A program made the position numbers and the translations under genes. The notes beneath the pieces were generated by a model, which did not search any database, had not been told where the DNA came from, and saw only the letters and a list, made by a program, of their open reading frames with translations. Of a stretch of DNA of 64,000 nt, positions 27,666-36,120 are shown one piece after another. Within the stretch, counting starts at the first letter, position 1. Each line of letters opens with the position of its first letter. This stretch comes from CALBPI01 sp039821605 (lineage in GTDB: Bacteria > Pseudomonadota > Gammaproteobacteria > Steroidobacterales > Woeseiaceae): positions 938,982 through 1,002,981 of the forward strand of contig JBCBNV010000001.1 in assembly GCA_039821605.1 (NCBI GenBank). The letters run 5' to 3'.

Positions 27666-30270
27666 TACGAACGAGCTCCGCGTTTCGGCTGAGCCAGTTG
27701 AGGTCTGTGAGATCGGGCCAGCGCGCCACGGCGGCAGGCGCCGTCACGAATCGAATTGCGCGTGCGCTGACCTCGTCGCGCCAGGCGGCGATGTGCGCCG
27801 CCATGTCACCGCGCCGGATGGATGCACCAGACGGCACGATCGCGCCGGCGTCATCGTCAACGAGGGCGCTATAACGGTGCGCGTCGCGGTTGAGGCCAAC
27901 GAGTGCGATTCCCGCCGGCGGCTCTCGCTCCGTCAACGCGTAGAGCACAAGTTGCAGGTGCTTCTCGGCAACAGTCACCGGATTCAGCGAGAGTCGAGCC
28001 GCTGTCTTGTAGTCAATGATGAGCGTGCCCGCCTCGGTGCGATCGACGCGGTCCAATCGCAGATGTACGGCCATACCGCTTACAAGGAAGGTGCGGGATT
28101 GTTCGCGCGCCACCACCTGGAACACCGGGCGCGCCGCGTCGGCGACGAGCAGGTCCTCGATCAGGGTCGCCGCGCGGCCCTCCTCGAGGCGCAGCAGCGC
28201 ACGCAACACGGGATCGGCGTGAACAAAGCGACCGGCCATCGTGCGAGCCAGCGTCTCTCGAATGCGCTCGCGGCGCGATTCGGGATCTAATTGTGAGATT
28301 GCTGACTGACTGTCGAGCGACGCGTACAACGCATCGAGCGCGTCGTGCATGATCATGCCGCGCAGCCTGGGATCGATGCCGCGCACGGGATCCTCGAGTG
28401 CGTCGAGATGCCAGCGCCCAATCGCGATCGCGGCAAAGGGGTCACTGTCAATGAGTGTCAGTGCCGTGGTGGCCCGATACAGCCGGCGTGCCGTGTCAAA
28501 TGCGGACAACGCGGCGGGTTGCGCGGTGACGGACAGGCTTCCCGCAATCTCGCGCCAGCCCAGAGCGCCGTCGGCCAGGTCCTGCGCGGGTCGCGTCTCG
28601 AGGTCGGCGAGCAAGGGCGACGGCAACAGCTCGCTGTCTTCCTCGCGCTCGGCGTGACTCATGACGATGTCAGGTGCTGCTGCCGCCAAGGCCGAGAATC
28701 GACGTCGCCAGAACCGGGACGTCTGTTCGGGCGTGGCATCGGGCAATTCGTGAGCCCGCTGCAGGCTGCGCGGCAGCAGCGGATCCGCACGCCCAACAGG
28801 CGGCCAGCGGCTCGCATCGAGCCCCGCAATCCACACGGCATCGAACCCAAGGCCAGGCATTTCGAGCGGACCGCACACGAGCACTTCGGCGCCCTCGCCC
28901 TCCGACTGGTACAGCGATTCGGCCAGCAGGTCCTTGAGCGCTGCGAGCGCATCGCCCAGCGTGATGCTGCCCGTGGCAGCGGCGACCGGTCCCAGCGCAT
29001 TGAGCGCGACATGGAATGCGCGGCGCAGCTGGTACACGGGCGAATCGGTGGCGACGGCTTCAAGCCAACCTGCGGCCGCCAGCGTCTCCGCAATCATCTC
29101 GGCCCAGGCTGAAGGCGCCTGGCGACGGTCCGATTCGGCGGACAGGCGTTGAATGGCGTCAAGCCATGGCGGCGCCAGCGCTTCGGCAAAGTCGGCGAGC
29201 GCCCCGGGCTGCCACGGACGGTCGGGATGCCCGCGAAGTTTCTGCTCCAGCAGCAGCGGTTGCGTGTGTTCGCGCGGTGTCATCACGGCGCTGCGGAGCA
29301 ATCGAGACAGGCTGGTGAACGACTGCGGCCGATGCGCGAAGTCGAGCAGGCGCATGGCGATATCGATGGCCGGGTAGCTGTCGAGCGTTCGCCCGTAGGA
29401 GACTTCGAAGCCTGTTCGGTCCTCATCGAGGCGCACGCTGCCGGCCGCGGGCGGCAGGAACCCCTGGCGGAACCAGCGCCCCACGTCTTCGGCAATTCCC
29501 GCCAGGCCGGGCACGACGATGGCGACTCGCGTGCCCGGTTGCGCGTCCCGCAGGGCGCGCGCCCAGCGACCCGCCGCGATGAGCTCGTCACGAAATGTCG
29601 CGCAGCACACGCGCCGGGGCGCGGCGAACACCGCCGATTCCGACAGGGGCTCGAACCGCGCCGCGCCCATGGCGTTCATTAGCGTTTCTTGATCGGGCGT
29701 CAGTTCATCAAACCCCGCAAGCAAAACATGGCCCGTCAGCGCGGCGGCGAGCGACGGCCCTGCGCCTGCCAATACGTGCGGCAGATCGGCTTCAAGCAGC
29801 CAGTCGTTGTGCGCCGTGCGTCGCAGAACTTCGTCCACGCAGGTCACGAGGAATCGGCTGTCATCGTCAAACGCGGCAGCGGCTACCTGATCCGGGGCGA
29901 GCGCATAGCGCCGCATCAGGCCGTACGCATTGGCCGCAAGGCCCGCAAGGGCGAAGCCCTGGGTTTGGCTTTGGCCCGAATCCGCGAGTGCATTGCGTGC
30001 CGCCTGACGCCAGAGTGCGCGTGCCGCCGCTGGACTGAGCAGTTGCGGCAGCGCCTGCCCTGCCACGGGACGCAGTCGGCACGCGGTCGCAAGCTGGCGC
30101 ACCCAGGTGCGCCAGGGCAAGACGTCCATGGCGGGCCAGGCCTCGGCACCGGCACCCAGCGCGCGCTGCGCCACGTGGCGTTCAATGGCGCGCGCAAGGC
30201 GGCGGCCGCTCGTGACGACGAGCGCGTAGCGGCCGCTGTCGACGGCTGCCGCCAGCGCGTCAGAAAGCAT
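27655..30270 (-). CDS. addB: PD-(D/E)xK nuclease protein, AddB-like subunit
   Basis: 871-residue partner of the helicase-nuclease. The N-terminal part resembles an inactivated helicase (ALVVTSGRRLARAIERHV, no Walker A). The C-terminal nuclease has the metal and catalytic residues in LRLDRVDRT, IIDYKT and the following QLVLYA. The four-cysteine Fe-S cluster of Bacillus AddB is not evident. It corresponds to the family often annotated as probable DNA repair protein next to AddA-like genes in proteobacteria. Starts 7 bases after alaA ends, so it probably belongs to the alaA transcript. Confidence 0.8.
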   Translation of the reverse strand: MLSDALAAAVDSGRYALVVTSGRRLARAIERHVAQRALGAGAEAWPAMDVLPWRTWVRQLATACRLRPVAGQALPQLLSPAAARALWRQAARNALADSGQSQTQGFALAGLAANAYGLMRRYALAPDQVAAAAFDDDSRFLVTCVDEVLRRTAHNDWLLEADLPHVLAGAGPSLAAALTGHVLLAGFDELTPDQETLMNAMGAARFEPLSESAVFAAPRRVCCATFRDELIAAGRWARALRDAQPGTRVAIVVPGLAGIAEDVGRWFRQGFLPPAAGSVRLDEDRTGFEVSYGRTLDSYPAIDIAMRLLDFAHRPQSFTSLSRLLRSAVMTPREHTQPLLLEQKLRGHPDRPWQPGALADFAEALAPPWLDAIQRLSAESDRRQAPSAWAEMIAETLAAAGWLEAVATDSPVYQLRRAFHVALNALGPVAAATGSITLGDALAALKDLLAESLYQSEGEGAEVLVCGPLEMPGLGFDAVWIAGLDASRWPPVGRADPLLPRSLQRAHELPDATPEQTSRFWRRRFSALAAAAPDIVMSHAEREEDSELLPSPLLADLETRPAQDLADGALGWREIAGSLSVTAQPAALSAFDTARRLYRATTALTLIDSDPFAAIAIGRWHLDALEDPVRGIDPRLRGMIMHDALDALYASLDSQSAISQLDPESRRERIRETLARTMAGRFVHADPVLRALLRLEEGRAATLIEDLLVADAARPVFQVVAREQSRTFLVSGMAVHLRLDRVDRTEAGTLIIDYKTAARLSLNPVTVAEKHLQLVLYALTEREPPAGIALVGLNRDAHRYSALVDDDAGAIVPSGASIRRGDMAAHIAAWRDEVSARAIRFVTAPAAVARWPDLTDLNWLSRNAELVRNDH

Positions 30271-30276
30271 CAGGGT

Positions 30277-31521
30277 TCAGTCGCCAACGGCGGCCGGACG
30301 CGGCACGTCACCCTGCATGGCCTCGAGCACCGCATTGATGCGCGAAAACACTTCGGTCATCTGTTCAGGCTCGGGCAGCAAGGTGATGCGGAAATGATTC
30401 CGGTACGGCGTGTTGAAACTGCTGCCCGGCGCGAGCAACACGTGCTGCTCCTCGAGCAGACGGAAGGCGAAGGCCTCGTCGTCAAAGTCCGGGAATGCAT
30501 CCGTATCGACACCCACGAACGCGTACATGCTGCCTTGAGGTACCACGAGCGTGAGCCAGGGATTTTGCGCGACGGCGTCGATAACGGCCTGGCGCGTCTG
30601 GTGCAAGCGCCCGCCGGGTGTCGTGAGCTCGTGGATACTCTGGTAGCCACCAAGCGCGGTCTGCACGGCCCATTGAGAGGGCACATTGCTGCACAGGCGC
30701 AGCGCCGCGAGCAGCTCGAGGCCGTCAATGTAGCTGCGGTTGTCTTGTGCGGTGCCACTGAGCGAGCACCAGCCCACGCGGTACCCACAGGCGCGATACA
30801 CCTTCGACAGGCCGCTGTAAGTAATGCAAAGCGTCTTGTTGACGAGTGTCGCCATGGGTACAAACCTGGCGCCGTCGTAGGTCATCTCGTCATAGATTTC
30901 GTCGGCCATGACCACAAGCTCGTGGCGCTCGGCAAGCTCGGCGATCTCGCGCAGGAGCGACTCCGGATAGACGGCACCCGTGGGATTGTTGGGATTGATC
31001 AGCACGATGGCGCGCGTTCGCGCCGTAATCAGCCGCTCGATATCCGCGGCATCGGGCATGAACCCCCGATCCGGCCGGCAGTCGTAGTGAACCGGGCGAC
31101 CCCCATTCAGCGTCACGGACGCACTCCATAGCGGATAGGTCGGGCTCGGAACCAGAACCTCGTCGTGCAGGTTGAGCAGGCCGCGCAGTGTGAGGTCGAT
31201 GAGCTCGGATACGCCATTGCCGATGAACACTTCCTCGGCCGTAACGTCCATGACGCCGCGGTTCTGCTGCTGCATGACCACGGCTTCGCGCGCGGGGAAG
31301 ATGCCTTTCTGGTGGCAATACGCCTCGGCGGCCGGCAGGTTCTCGATCATGGCGAGCCGCATCGTCTGCGGCGTACGAAAACCGAAGCGCCCCGGGTTGC
31401 CGATATTCAGGTGAACGATTTCGTGCCCGAGTTTCTCGAGTTCGTGCGCGCGCCGTGACAGGCGCCCACGGATTTCGTAGCGAACGTGTTCGAGCCGATC
31501 GGCGGCATTGGGACCCGCCAT
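30277..31521 (-). CDS. alaA: Alanine aminotransferase AlaA-like (PLP, class I/II)
   Basis: Probably transfers the amino group of glutamate to pyruvate to make alanine. The 414-residue protein has the AlaA-like N-terminus EIRGRLSRRAHELEKLGHEIVHLNIGNPGRFGF, the PLP aspartate in VVMADEIYDEM, and the Schiff-base lysine in TYSGLSKVYRACGYRVGW. The ATG at 31521 has GGAG seven bases upstream; an upstream extension of 40 codons crosses a strong terminator hairpin and is rejected. First gene of an alaA-addB-addA string. The attenuator-like leader suggests regulation by premature termination. Confidence 0.87.
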   Translation of the reverse strand: MAGPNAADRLEHVRYEIRGRLSRRAHELEKLGHEIVHLNIGNPGRFGFRTPQTMRLAMIENLPAAEAYCHQKGIFPAREAVVMQQQNRGVMDVTAEEVFIGNGVSELIDLTLRGLLNLHDEVLVPSPTYPLWSASVTLNGGRPVHYDCRPDRGFMPDAADIERLITARTRAIVLINPNNPTGAVYPESLLREIAELAERHELVVMADEIYDEMTYDGARFVPMATLVNKTLCITYSGLSKVYRACGYRVGWCSLSGTAQDNRSYIDGLELLAALRLCSNVPSQWAVQTALGGYQSIHELTTPGGRLHQTRQAVIDAVAQNPWLTLVVPQGSMYAFVGVDTDAFPDFDDEAFAFRLLEEQHVLLAPGSSFNTPYRNHFRITLLPEPEQMTEVFSRINAVLEAMQGDVPRPAAVGD

Positions 31522-31572
31522 GGACGCATCTCCGACAACAAAAAACGAAGAGTAACCGAAATAACGCGCGGC

Positions 31573-31605
31573 AAAAAAAAGACCCGGACGGCAAAACCGC
31601 CCGGG
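31573..31605 (-). terminator. Intrinsic terminator in the alaA leader
   Basis: On the minus strand CCCGGGCGG-TTTTG-CCGTCCGGG forms a 9-bp stem with one mismatch, followed by TC and eight Ts. This is a textbook rho-independent terminator, and it lies 52 bases upstream of the alaA ATG with no gene ending in front of it. It either ends a small RNA or, more likely, is the expression platform of a leader controlling alaA. Confidence 0.85.
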
Positions 31606-31866
31606 CCGGGTTCCGCACGGAGAAGTACGGATGCTGAGCACCCGATTGCTGGCTACTGCACTCGGGCGTCATGCCTGGTGGTGTCGGCGACTGTTTGACG
31701 GCGCTCTGGCGCCCTGGCCTGCCGACTTGGAGCGGCGTGGATGCCTGGGACCTGCTGTCACAGGGGGCGTCCGGGGCTGCTCATACGATGGCTAAAGCCT
31801 AGCAGGCACGGGCGCGGTGCGTACACCGTGAAACCGAACAGAATCCAGAAAATACCTGATAAAAAA

Positions 31867-31896
31867 TTCATTATTCATTGTTTTTATTAGTATAAA
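31867..31896 (+). promoter_or_regulatory. Candidate etfBA promoter in AT-rich tract
   Basis: TATAAA at 31891-31896 with TTCATT at 31867-31872 and an 18-base spacer, embedded in a strongly AT-rich segment in an otherwise GC-rich window. This would give a leader of about 220 bases before etfB. The same tract contains TATACT on the minus strand, which could serve alaA. Confidence 0.4.
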
Positions 31897-32123
31897 AAAA
31901 TTTGATTTAACAGTGGATTTCCTTGCTTCGGTTTGTGGCAGCCCCGACCTGTGGGTGTCAGGACGCGCCCCGGGCTACCTGTCAGCCCCCATTGCCGAGC
32001 CTGTGTCGGGCTTGTGCCGGCCCGGGCGCTCAGGGACAATTTAAGGGTTTTGTGCCAGTGGTTGTCGAAACGCGGGTGTCCCCGCGAGCCCCTGGCGCCA
32101 CACGCAGTTTGCGGGAGTCAACA

Positions 32124-32873
32124 TTGGAAAAGATCCTGGTCGGCCTGAAGCGGGTCGTAGACTACAACGTGCGTATCCGGGTGAAAACGGATGGCAGCGG
32201 CGTCGAGACTGATGGGGTCAAGATGTCGATCAACCCTTTTGATGAAATTGCGCTTGAAGAAGCCCTTCGAATTCGCGAGCGCGGCGAAGCGAGCGAGGTC
32301 GTGGTCTTCTCTATCGGAGCCTCGGACGCGCAGCAACAGTTGCGAACCGGGCTCGCGATGGGCGCGGATCGCGCCATTCTCGTCGAATCCGCCGACGCCG
32401 TGGATCCGCTGAGTTCGGCAAAGGTCATCGCCAAGCTCATAGAGGCCGAATCGCCGGAGCTCGTGATTCTGGGCAAGCAGGCGATCGACAACGACAACAA
32501 CCAGACGGGCCAGATGGTGGCTGCGCTCTGGGATCGGCCGCAGGCGACGTTTGCATCGAAAGTGGTGCTTGCCGATGGCAAGGCGACGGTAACGCGTGAG
32601 GTCGATGCGGGTCTCGAGACCATCGAGGTCGATTTGCCGGCCGTCGTGACCACGGACCTTCGGCTTAATGAGCCGCGCTACGTGAAGCTGCCCGACATCA
32701 TGAAGGCCAAGAAGAAGCCGCTCGACACAACGCCCATAGCAGACTTCGGGATCACACCGGATGACGCGTTCGAGGTGACCGAGTACGCACCGCCGCCACA
32801 GCGCAGCAAGGGCGTGATGGTCGAAGACACGGCGGCACTGGTAGCCGCGCTCAAGGACAAGGGGCTGATCTGA
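32124..32873 (+). CDS. etfB: Electron transfer flavoprotein subunit beta
   Basis: Beta (AMP-binding) subunit of ETF, which takes electrons from acyl-CoA dehydrogenases to ETF-quinone oxidoreductase. The 249-residue protein starts with a TTG codon read as MEKILVGLKRVVDYN, with GGGAG eight bases upstream, and has KMSINPFDEIALEEALRI and the ETF-beta signature LGKQAIDNDNNQTGQMVA. The TTG is preferred because it aligns exactly with family N-termini and the upstream frame is leader sequence. Overlaps etfA by one base. Confidence 0.95.
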   Translation: MEKILVGLKRVVDYNVRIRVKTDGSGVETDGVKMSINPFDEIALEEALRIRERGEASEVVVFSIGASDAQQQLRTGLAMGADRAILVESADAVDPLSSAKVIAKLIEAESPELVILGKQAIDNDNNQTGQMVAALWDRPQATFASKVVLADGKATVTREVDAGLETIEVDLPAVVTTDLRLNEPRYVKLPDIMKAKKKPLDTTPIADFGITPDDAFEVTEYAPPPQRSKGVMVEDTAALVAALKDKGLI

Positions 32874-33814
32874 TGTCGAGCATTCTCATTGTTGCAGAGC
32901 ACGCCAACGGCGCGCTCAACCCGGCCACGGCCAAGTGCGTCGACTGCGCGCGTGGCATCGAAGGTGGTGACATTCACATTCTCGTGCTGGCCGATGCGCC
33001 CGATGCCATCGCCGCCGAGGCGGCTGCGCTTGAGGGCGTGAGCAAGGTACTGACGGTCGCTGACGCGGCGTTCGCCGCACCGCTGGCCGCAGCGTTGGCG
33101 CCGCAGGTTGTGGCCTCCGCGGCGGGTTACGACTACGTGTTCGGTCCGTCCACAACGTTCGGCAAGGACCTCATGCCGCGCGTGGCTGCCCTCCTCGGCG
33201 TCAACCAGCTGTCCGACGTCATGGAAGTCGTCGATGCGCGTACGTTCAAACGTCCGATATACGCCGGCAATGCCATCACGACAGTCCGGGTTCGTGACGG
33301 CTACACCGTCGTGGCCACGGTGCGCGCGGCGTCATACAAGACAGTGGGCAACCAGGACGCGGCGCCCGTCGAGGCCACTGAGGCGGTGGGCGGCACGCCC
33401 GCACACACGCGTTTTGTCGGTGTACAGACGGGCGACACCGATCGACCCGACCTGCAGACCGCGGCCCGGGTGATCTCTGGTGGTCGCGCACTGGGCAGTG
33501 CCGAAAATTTCGAGATCATTTTCGATCTCGCAGACTCGGTGGGTGCCGCTGTCGGTGCCTCTCGTGCCGCCGTCGACGCGGGTTACGTACCGAACGAACT
33601 GCAGGTGGGCCAGACGGGCAAGATCATCGCGCCTGAGTTGTACGTCGCCATAGGTATCTCGGGTGCGATCCAGCACCTCACGGGCATCAAGGATGCCGGC
33701 ACAATCGTGGCCATCAACAAGGACGAGGACGCGCCCATTTTCGAAGTGGCGGACATTGGCCTCGTGGGCGACTTGTTCAAGGTCATCCCCGAGATCAAGG
33801 CTGCACTCGGCTGA
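32873..33814 (+). CDS. etfA: Electron transfer flavoprotein subunit alpha
   Basis: FAD-binding subunit of ETF. The 313-residue protein starts MSSILIVAEHANGALNPAT and carries the C-terminal FAD signature region (GYVPNELQVGQTGKIIAPELYVAIGISGAIQHL, then IVAINKDEDAPIFEVADIG). ATG overlaps the etfB stop. Acyl-CoA dehydrogenases at 36-37 kb and 43.7-44.9 kb are likely electron donors. Confidence 0.96.
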   Translation: MSSILIVAEHANGALNPATAKCVDCARGIEGGDIHILVLADAPDAIAAEAAALEGVSKVLTVADAAFAAPLAAALAPQVVASAAGYDYVFGPSTTFGKDLMPRVAALLGVNQLSDVMEVVDARTFKRPIYAGNAITTVRVRDGYTVVATVRAASYKTVGNQDAAPVEATEAVGGTPAHTRFVGVQTGDTDRPDLQTAARVISGGRALGSAENFEIIFDLADSVGAAVGASRAAVDAGYVPNELQVGQTGKIIAPELYVAIGISGAIQHLTGIKDAGTIVAINKDEDAPIFEVADIGLVGDLFKVIPEIKAALG

Positions 33815-33822
33815 GCTGCGCG

Positions 33823-33851
33823 CGTGTCCGCGGCGTCGTGCCGCGGACACG
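33823..33851. terminator. Perfect 12-bp inverted repeat between convergent genes
   Basis: CGTGTCCGCGGC and GCCGCGGACACG flank a five-base loop, placed between etfA (plus) and the minus-strand membrane-protein gene. There is no T run on either side, so it may be a bidirectional terminator or RNA 3'-end stabiliser rather than a standard intrinsic terminator. Confidence 0.5.
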
Positions 33852-33870
33852 GTCCCGCGTCCGCGCGCCG

Positions 33871-34512
33871 TCAGACGACGAGCGCGATCATGACGCCCAA
33901 TGCCGCTGCCCCGGCCACCACAAAGGGGCGGCACAGTCGCAGCAGGCGCTTCAACGTCGCCTCTGTGCCGGGATGCGTGCCCTGCGTCTCGATTCTCGAC
34001 ACCAACACCACGGCACCTCGAAGAAAAGGCCGCGCCGCCATCGTGAACCCGAACACAAGGGCGAGTGCCCCGGCGGCACCGTAAATGACGGCGCCACCCA
34101 CATCACTGCGTGCGCCGATGACAAACACGGCCGACAACGCGGGCACGAGTAACCAGAAACCGAAATTCTCAAGCTGACGCAGCTGCGCGCGCCCAGGCAA
34201 GTCCGGGAACGACAGTGTCGTTACGGCAAGGAACACGCACAGTGCGATCAGGCCAGCCGCGAGCGTGACGGTCGTGGTGCCAAGTCCGTAGACGCTGGCA
34301 AGCGCCGCACCGTGCTGTAGCGTGCCGGTCAGCGCTACGACTCCGGCAAGCACCAGCAGCGCTGTGAACGAAACGCGCGCCTGGGTCGCGGCCTGGCGCC
34401 GCCTCTTGCCGTTGATGTTGTGCCGGGCCATACGGCGTGTGGCTGCGAGCAAGACTGCGGCAGCGCTGAACCAGGCGGCGAAACACAGGGCCGCAACGAT
34501 GTCGACAAGCAC
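33871..34512 (-). CDS. Multi-pass membrane protein of unknown function
   Basis: 213 residues with about six hydrophobic segments (near residues 3-25, 47-64, 73-96, 117-135, 140-160, 192-212) and a basic loop KRRRQAATQAR after the first helix. No motif was recognised. It starts at a GTG 36 bases downstream of the peroxiredoxin gene on the same strand, so it may share that transcript. Composition matches its neighbours. It is probably real given its length, frame integrity and membrane pattern. Confidence 0.65.
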   Translation of the reverse strand: MLVDIVAALCFAAWFSAAAVLLAATRRMARHNINGKRRRQAATQARVSFTALLVLAGVVALTGTLQHGAALASVYGLGTTTVTLAAGLIALCVFLAVTTLSFPDLPGRAQLRQLENFGFWLLVPALSAVFVIGARSDVGGAVIYGAAGALALVFGFTMAARPFLRGAVVLVSRIETQGTHPGTEATLKRLLRLCRPFVVAGAAALGVMIALVV

Positions 34513-34548
34513 AGATGTCGCGCCCGGAGAGGCGCGTTCCCCGAGGTG

Positions 34549-35031
34549 TCAGAGACGGTCGAGGATCGCCTCGGCCGCGCTGACCCGAAACTCGCCCGGC
34601 GCTTCGACGGCAACCGCCGTCGCGACGCCGTCGTCAACGATGATGGCAAAGCGCTGACCGCGCAGACCCATACCAAAGCCCGTGGCATCGAGCTCAAGAC
34701 CCAAGGCTTTGGTGTAATCGCCGTTGCCGTCGGCGAGCATCATGACGTGGGCGCCAGCGTCGCGCGATTTGCCCCAGGCGTCCATGACGAAGACGTCGTT
34801 GACGGCCAGGCAGGCGACCGTGTCGACCCCCTTGTCGGCGAAGCCCTGCGCGTGCTCGACATAGCCCGGCAGGTGATTCATCGAACAGGTAGGCGTAAAG
34901 GCGCCGGGTACTGAAAACAGCACGACGCGCTTGCCGCTGAACAACTCGTCGGTCGTGATCTGACCCGGACCGGAATCCGTCATCACACCAAATGCGCCTT
35001 CAGGCATCTTGTCACCCGTAGCAATGCTCAT
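34549..35031 (-). CDS. Peroxiredoxin (Prx5-type)
   Basis: Thiol peroxidase reducing H2O2 and organic peroxides. 160 residues; the peroxidatic cysteine lies in PGAFTPTCSMNHLPGY, typical of Prx5/AhpC-TSA type II enzymes (consensus PGAFTPTCS), with the conserved VNDVFVMDAWGK and GLRGQRFAIIVDDG segments. The ATG at 35031 begins MSIATGDKMPEGAF; the open frame further upstream is a shadow of the HMG-CoA lyase gene. 31 bases downstream of that gene. Confidence 0.93.
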   Translation of the reverse strand: MSIATGDKMPEGAFGVMTDSGPGQITTDELFSGKRVVLFSVPGAFTPTCSMNHLPGYVEHAQGFADKGVDTVACLAVNDVFVMDAWGKSRDAGAHVMMLADGNGDYTKALGLELDATGFGMGLRGQRFAIIVDDGVATAVAVEAPGEFRVSAAEAILDRL

Positions 35032-35062
35032 CGTGATCCTCTCTGTCTTGTGGTGTCGTGGT

Positions 35063-35986
35063 TTAGTGCGGGCCCGATGCCACTTCGCCGGGGAAATTTC
35101 CGGCTTTGGGTAGCATGGCCGGCACTTCGTGGTGCAGGACATCAGCCAGCCAGCCGCTGATGCGGATGATCTGGTCCAGATCCAGCCCCGTGTTGAACCC
35201 GCTGCGGTGCAACAGGTACACGAGGTCATCGGTGGGAATGTTGCCGGTTGCGGCCGGCGCGAACGGACAGCCGCCGATCCCGCCGATGCTCGCGTCGAGC
35301 GCACGCACGCCCGCCTCCACGGCGGCGAATGCGTTGGCCAGCCCCGTGTTGCGTGTGTTGTGGAAATGGCAGCGCAGTGGCGTTCCGGACGCAACATCCC
35401 GAACCGCTTCCACAAGCCGCGACACTTCGGCCGGCGCGGCAACGCCGATGCTGTCGGCGAGCGCCAGCTCATCGGGTTCACCGGCAACAACACGGCGGGC
35501 AATATCCTGGACGCGTGAGTGCGCCACCTCGCCCTCGAAGGGACAGCCAAACGCCGCAGACAGGGTCACGCCGGCACGAATGCCATCGCGCCTGGCCTGC
35601 TCGGCAATGACGAGCCAGTCCTGCACCGATTGCTCTGTCGGAACGCCCTGATTGCGCTGGTTGTAGGTGTCCGTAACGACCACGGGCATGGTGATCGCGT
35701 CGACGCCGGCCGCCACAGCGCGATCATAGCCCCGCTGGTTGAGTACGAGCCCGATATAGGTCACGTCCTCACGACTTGGCAGCAGTTTCATGAGCGCCTC
35801 CGCATCGGCCATCTGCGGCACCCGCTTGGGATGCACGAAGCTCGTCACCTCGATGCGCCGCACACCGGCATCTATGGCCCGTGTGATGAGTGCGGCCTTC
35901 TGCTCGGTGGGCACGATGTCGACTTCGGATTGCAGGCCGTCGCGGGGACTGACCTCGACGACCTCGATGTGTGGGCGGTTCAGCAC
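35063..35986 (-). CDS. mvaB: Hydroxymethylglutaryl-CoA lyase
   Basis: Cleaves HMG-CoA to acetyl-CoA and acetoacetate, the last step of leucine breakdown. The 307-residue TIM-barrel protein has VSPRDGLQSE (catalytic Arg-Asp), RCHFHNTRNTGLAN (metal histidines) and the signature GGIGGCPFAPAATGN with the active-site cysteine. Start is a GTG (reading MLNRPHIEVVEVSPRDG). It heads a short minus-strand string with the peroxiredoxin and the membrane protein, divergent from an acyl-CoA dehydrogenase. Confidence 0.93.
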   Translation of the reverse strand: MLNRPHIEVVEVSPRDGLQSEVDIVPTEQKAALITRAIDAGVRRIEVTSFVHPKRVPQMADAEALMKLLPSREDVTYIGLVLNQRGYDRAVAAGVDAITMPVVVTDTYNQRNQGVPTEQSVQDWLVIAEQARRDGIRAGVTLSAAFGCPFEGEVAHSRVQDIARRVVAGEPDELALADSIGVAAPAEVSRLVEAVRDVASGTPLRCHFHNTRNTGLANAFAAVEAGVRALDASIGGIGGCPFAPAATGNIPTDDLVYLLHRSGFNTGLDLDQIIRISGWLADVLHHEVPAMLPKAGNFPGEVASGPH

Positions 35987-36120
35987 CCGCGAATCATAGC
36001 AGACGGCGGTATTTTCGCTGCGTCGGGCGACACCAGGTGTGCATCCGCCAAATGCTGCATTGCAAAAAACTTAATGACGATTAAAATTAAGCGCTTGGCA
36101 TAGCGCTAATGGAGCACTCC

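Larger units (their letters stand above)
31522..32123. other. Divergent intergenic region alaA / etfBA with untranslated leaders
   Basis: About 600 bases without a convincing long gene. The half next to alaA (31613-31850, minus strand) is an apparent leader RNA with hairpins; the middle (31850-31912) is very AT-rich and looks like divergent promoters; the half next to etfB (31905-32123) is a long 5' leader with GC-rich inverted repeats. In the minus-strand leader, CCCGA (31666-31662) can pair with TCGGG (31645-31641), while CGCCCG (31668-31663) could instead pair with CGGGCG of the terminator's first arm, a possible antiterminator. Short reading frames start at the minus-strand ATGs 31672 and about 31783; neither has an obvious run of regulatory codons. 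Confidence 0.55.

Noticed and set aside
29689..31131. Plus-strand open frame of 480 codons
   Set aside because: It is antisense to the AddB-like and alaA genes and low in recognisable protein character.
31561..31860. 6S RNA, RNase P RNA or SRP RNA before alaA
   Set aside because: None of the conserved core sequences of these RNAs could be matched; described instead as an uncharacterised leader.
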